Source: Candidatus Competibacteraceae bacterium
GTDB lineage: Bacteria > Pseudomonadota > Gammaproteobacteria > Competibacterales > Competibacteraceae
Direction of reading: 5' to 3'
Assembly (NCBI GenBank): GCA_003527885.1
Contig: DPWB01000404.1
Span: 1,044 to 18,453, forward strand
Length of the DNA: 17,410 nt
This document shows, piece after piece, positions 15,788-17,410 of this stretch. The stretch's first letter is position 1, and each line of letters begins with the position of its first letter. The translations under genes and the position numbers were made by a program. Below the pieces are notes generated by a model. It saw only the letters and a list, made by a program, of their open reading frames with translations. It did not search any database and was not told the origin of the DNA.

Positions 15788-15801
15788 TATTATCGATAAT
15801 A
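15788..15801. promoter_or_regulatory. 14-bp perfect palindrome, candidate operator
   Basis: TATTATCGATAATA is a perfect inverted repeat with no spacer, in the 213-bp gap before the peroxidase gene. It lies just downstream of the candidate -10 box, where a repressor would block transcription. Its A/T-rich symmetric form is compatible with a metal- or redox-responsive repressor site, but it does not match the FNR consensus TTGAT-N4-ATCAA, and I cannot assign a regulator. Confidence 0.45.
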
Positions 15802-15806
15802 TATTG

Positions 15807-15822
15807 ATTTTAAAGTTAAAAT
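15807..15822. repeat. AT-only inverted repeat in the peroxidase leader
   Basis: ATTTTAA-AG-TTAAAAT forms a 7-bp inverted repeat 5 nt after the 14-bp palindrome. It could be a second binding half of the same regulatory region or simply AT-rich symmetry. Confidence 0.3.
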
Positions 15823-15916
15823 TATTCTTTCCTAGCCTAAATGTGATTCGGGCAAAACAAGCCACAAGGCATCCAACGAATTCACTCCTAATCCACATGA
15901 GCAAGAGGGAAGCGTC

Positions 15917-16960
15917 ATGAGCATTCGTTTTTTCCCCTGGTTCCTTGGCATGGCAACGCTGGCCGGAGTGGCGTTCGCCGCCGACAGCCAATGGCAAGCC
16001 TTGCCGGAAACCGCGCCGGCGCCCGCCGACAATCCGACCACCGAGGCCAAAGTGACGCTCGGCAAGATGCTGTATTTCGACACCCGTTTCTCATCGACCG
16101 GTAACATCTCCTGTTTTTCCTGTCACAACGTGATGGAAGGCGGCGACGATCACCGGCCCACCTCGATCGGCGTCCACGGGCAGGTCGGCGGCCGTAACGC
16201 CCCGACGGTGTGGAACGCGGCCTTCAATTCGGCGCAGTTCTGGGATGGCCGCGCGCCTTCACTGGAAGAACAGGCCAAGGGTCCTCCGACCAATCCCATC
16301 GAAATGGGTATGCAGGATTTGGATGCCACCATCGGCCGCGTCAAGAAAATTCCGGGCTACAAAGCCCATTTTGAAGCGGCGTTCGGCAAGGGCGAGGTCG
16401 TGACCATGGACAACGCCGCCAAGGCCATCGCCGCTTACGAGCGGACCTTGATCACGCCCAACAGCGCCTACGACCGCTACGTCAAGGGCGACAAGAAAGC
16501 GCTGACCGAGCAGCAGGTGCGGGGGATGGAGACCTTCGCCAAGACCGGCTGCACCGCCTGCCACTCCGGCCCGGCGTTTAACGGCTCGCAAAACATGCCG
16601 GCGGGGCAGGGCTTCTTCATGAAATTCCCCACCTTCCCCGGCAGCGTGTACGACACTCAGTATCGGTTGCTCGAAGACAAAGGTCGCGCCGATGTCACCA
16701 AAAAGGACGAAGACAAACAGATGTTTCGGGTGCAGACCTTGCGAAATCTCGCCTATACCGCGCCGTATTTCCACAACGGATCGGTCAAGAGCTTGGATGA
16801 GGCGGTAAAGGTCATGGCGAAGGCTCAGCTCAACAAGGATCTGAAAGATGCGGAAGTCAAGGATATCGTGGCCTTTCTGGACGCGCTGAACGGTGAATTT
16901 CCGAAACAAACCATGCCGATGCTGCCGCCGACGCCCGGCGATTTGATCACCGAAAACTGA
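15917..16960 (+). CDS. Periplasmic diheme cytochrome c peroxidase
   Basis: The product is 347 residues. ATG 15917 has a strong SD (AGAGGGA, about 6 nt spacing) and starts a signal peptide with cleavage at A-F-A|A-D (about residue 22). Two heme c sites are present: C-F-S-C-H (66-70, N-terminal peroxidatic heme) and C-T-A-C-H (212-216, C-terminal electron-transfer heme). The stretches L-G-K-M-L-Y-F-D-x-R, N-A-P-T-V-W-N, F-W-D-G-R-A, N-P-I-E-M-G and L-R-N-L-A-Y-T-A-P-Y-F-H-N-G are classic for the bacterial CCP/MauG superfamily. Length and the conserved order fit true CCP, not MauG (inference). It reduces H2O2 to water in the periplasm with electrons from small cytochromes or cupredoxins. Met269 (before F-R-V-Q-T-L-R-N) is a candidate distal ligand of the high-potential heme. 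It is probably a single-gene unit, closed by its own terminator. Confidence 0.95.
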   Translation: MSIRFFPWFLGMATLAGVAFAADSQWQALPETAPAPADNPTTEAKVTLGKMLYFDTRFSSTGNISCFSCHNVMEGGDDHRPTSIGVHGQVGGRNAPTVWNAAFNSAQFWDGRAPSLEEQAKGPPTNPIEMGMQDLDATIGRVKKIPGYKAHFEAAFGKGEVVTMDNAAKAIAAYERTLITPNSAYDRYVKGDKKALTEQQVRGMETFAKTGCTACHSGPAFNGSQNMPAGQGFFMKFPTFPGSVYDTQYRLLEDKGRADVTKKDEDKQMFRVQTLRNLAYTAPYFHNGSVKSLDEAVKVMAKAQLNKDLKDAEVKDIVAFLDALNGEFPKQTMPMLPPTPGDLITEN

Positions 16961-16978
16961 TTGTCGACCCTGATGGGG

Positions 16979-17011
16979 ACCGGCGCTTCAAGCGCCGGTT
17001 ATCTTCTTCTT
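16979..17011 (+). terminator. Rho-independent terminator after the peroxidase gene
   Basis: ACCGGCGC (16979-16986) pairs with GCGCCGGT (16992-16999) around TTCAA, followed by TATCTTCTTCTT. The GC-rich 8-bp stem plus T-rich tail, 18 nt after the stop codon, is a good intrinsic terminator and separates this gene from hisB. Confidence 0.8.
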
Positions 17012-17128
17012 GCAAGCGCCCGGCCCGGCCCGGATCGGGTTGCCGCTTTTTCCTTCGGCGGCGTTTGAAATTCCCGCGCCCTGCTCGAATCGCCGTTTCA
17101 CCCTTCCAATTTTCCCAAAATCCAAGGA

Positions 17129-17156
17129 TTTCAAGCGCGGTACGCTGGGCTATACT
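17129..17156 (+). promoter_or_regulatory. Candidate promoter upstream of hisB
   Basis: TATACT (17151-17156) matches the -10 box at 5/6, with a weak TTTCAA 16 nt upstream. It precedes the hisB ATG by about 55 nt, in a locally AT-rich segment. The rest of the 199-bp gap after the terminator (17012-17210) holds no gene I can support. I see no leader peptide with a His run, so attenuation by a his leader is not evident. Confidence 0.35.
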
Positions 17157-17210
17157 TAGTTTTTATGTAGAATTGCTTTTGTCCCTTTCAAGCACAGCAA
17201 GCGAACTCGC

Positions 17211-17410
17211 ATGTCGGCACGCATCGCAACGGTCAAGCGCGATACCCTCGAAACCCAGATTCAGGTGCGGGTCAACTTGGACGGTACCGGGAATGCCAGC
17301 TTCGTCAGCGGCTTGCCCTTTCTCGATCACATGCTCGATCAAATTGCCCGCCACGGCCTGATCGATCTGAACATCGAAGCGCGCGGCGATCTGCACATCG
17401 ACGCCCATCA
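17211..17410 (+). CDS. hisB: Imidazoleglycerol-phosphate dehydratase (3' truncated)
   Basis: The first 66 codons are visible before the window ends. The sequence is diagnostic: [33 protein letters not shown] and G-D-L-H-I-D-A-H-H. The histidines of H-M-L-D, A-R-H-G and the H-H pair belong to the di-manganese active site of this enzyme, which dehydrates imidazole glycerol phosphate in histidine synthesis. It starts directly with the dehydratase domain, so it appears to be the monofunctional type and not the E. coli fusion with a phosphatase domain in front. No strong SD is visible. It is probably the first gene of a his cluster that continues beyond the window (inference). Confidence 0.95.
   Translation, partial: MSARIATVKRDTLETQIQVRVNLDGTGNASFVSGLPFLDHMLDQIARHGLIDLNIEARGDLHIDAH

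Noticed and set aside
15804..15819. FNR/Anr box before the peroxidase gene (TTGAT half-site)
   Set aside because: Only the left half TTGAT is present; the right half ATCAA is missing at the proper spacing.
17065..17361. 98-codon plus-strand frame and a minus-strand frame over the hisB start
   Set aside because: They overlap hisB, which is certain by motif, and have no family features.

Overview
The window is a GC-rich stretch of bacterial chromosome, with G/C-biased third codon positions, bounded by two truncated genes. Gene content points to a Gram-negative gammaproteobacterium-like organism: a RarD-type EamA permease, a two-heme periplasmic cytochrome c peroxidase, a DUF2845 exported protein, an IPTL-CTERM sorting signal, GGDEF/EAL regulators and hisB. 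This placement is inferred from gene families; no rRNA or marker gene is present to confirm it. I see no tRNA, rRNA, CRISPR array, insertion sequence or phage gene.

Layout. (1) Positions 3-6605 hold the 3' part of a giant surface protein. It is built from at least 14 DUF11-type beta-sandwich repeats, ends in an IPTL-CTERM anchor, and is followed by a strong hairpin. (2) Positions 6735-9417 hold a two-gene unit: an XPB-like superfamily 2 helicase and, 10 bp later, a DUF790 protein. DUF790 is the family of Bax1, the nuclease partner of archaeal XPB, so this looks like a complete helicase-nuclease DNA-repair machine in a bacterium. (3) A convergent gene (9453-9836, minus) encodes a small exported DUF2845 protein. 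(4) Divergent from it are a GDT1/UPF0016 cation transporter and rarD, in tandem. (5) Positions 11616-15703 hold two divergent cyclic-di-GMP signalling genes, HDOD-GGDEF (minus) and GAF-PAS-GGDEF-EAL (plus), sharing an AT-rich promoter region of about 107 bp. (6) Positions 15917-16960 encode a diheme cytochrome c peroxidase, preceded by an AT-rich leader with a 14-bp perfect palindrome and followed by a rho-independent terminator. (7) The window ends inside hisB.

The genes form several independent transcription units and not one pathway. The strongest candidate for an under-described system is the helicase-DUF790 pair. Second is the giant repeat protein, whose domains show a nested, higher-order duplication: a block of roughly 2 kb recurs about 4.05 kb downstream with the same order of domain subtypes. 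The divergent c-di-GMP pair and the palindrome in front of the peroxidase are smaller regulatory leads.
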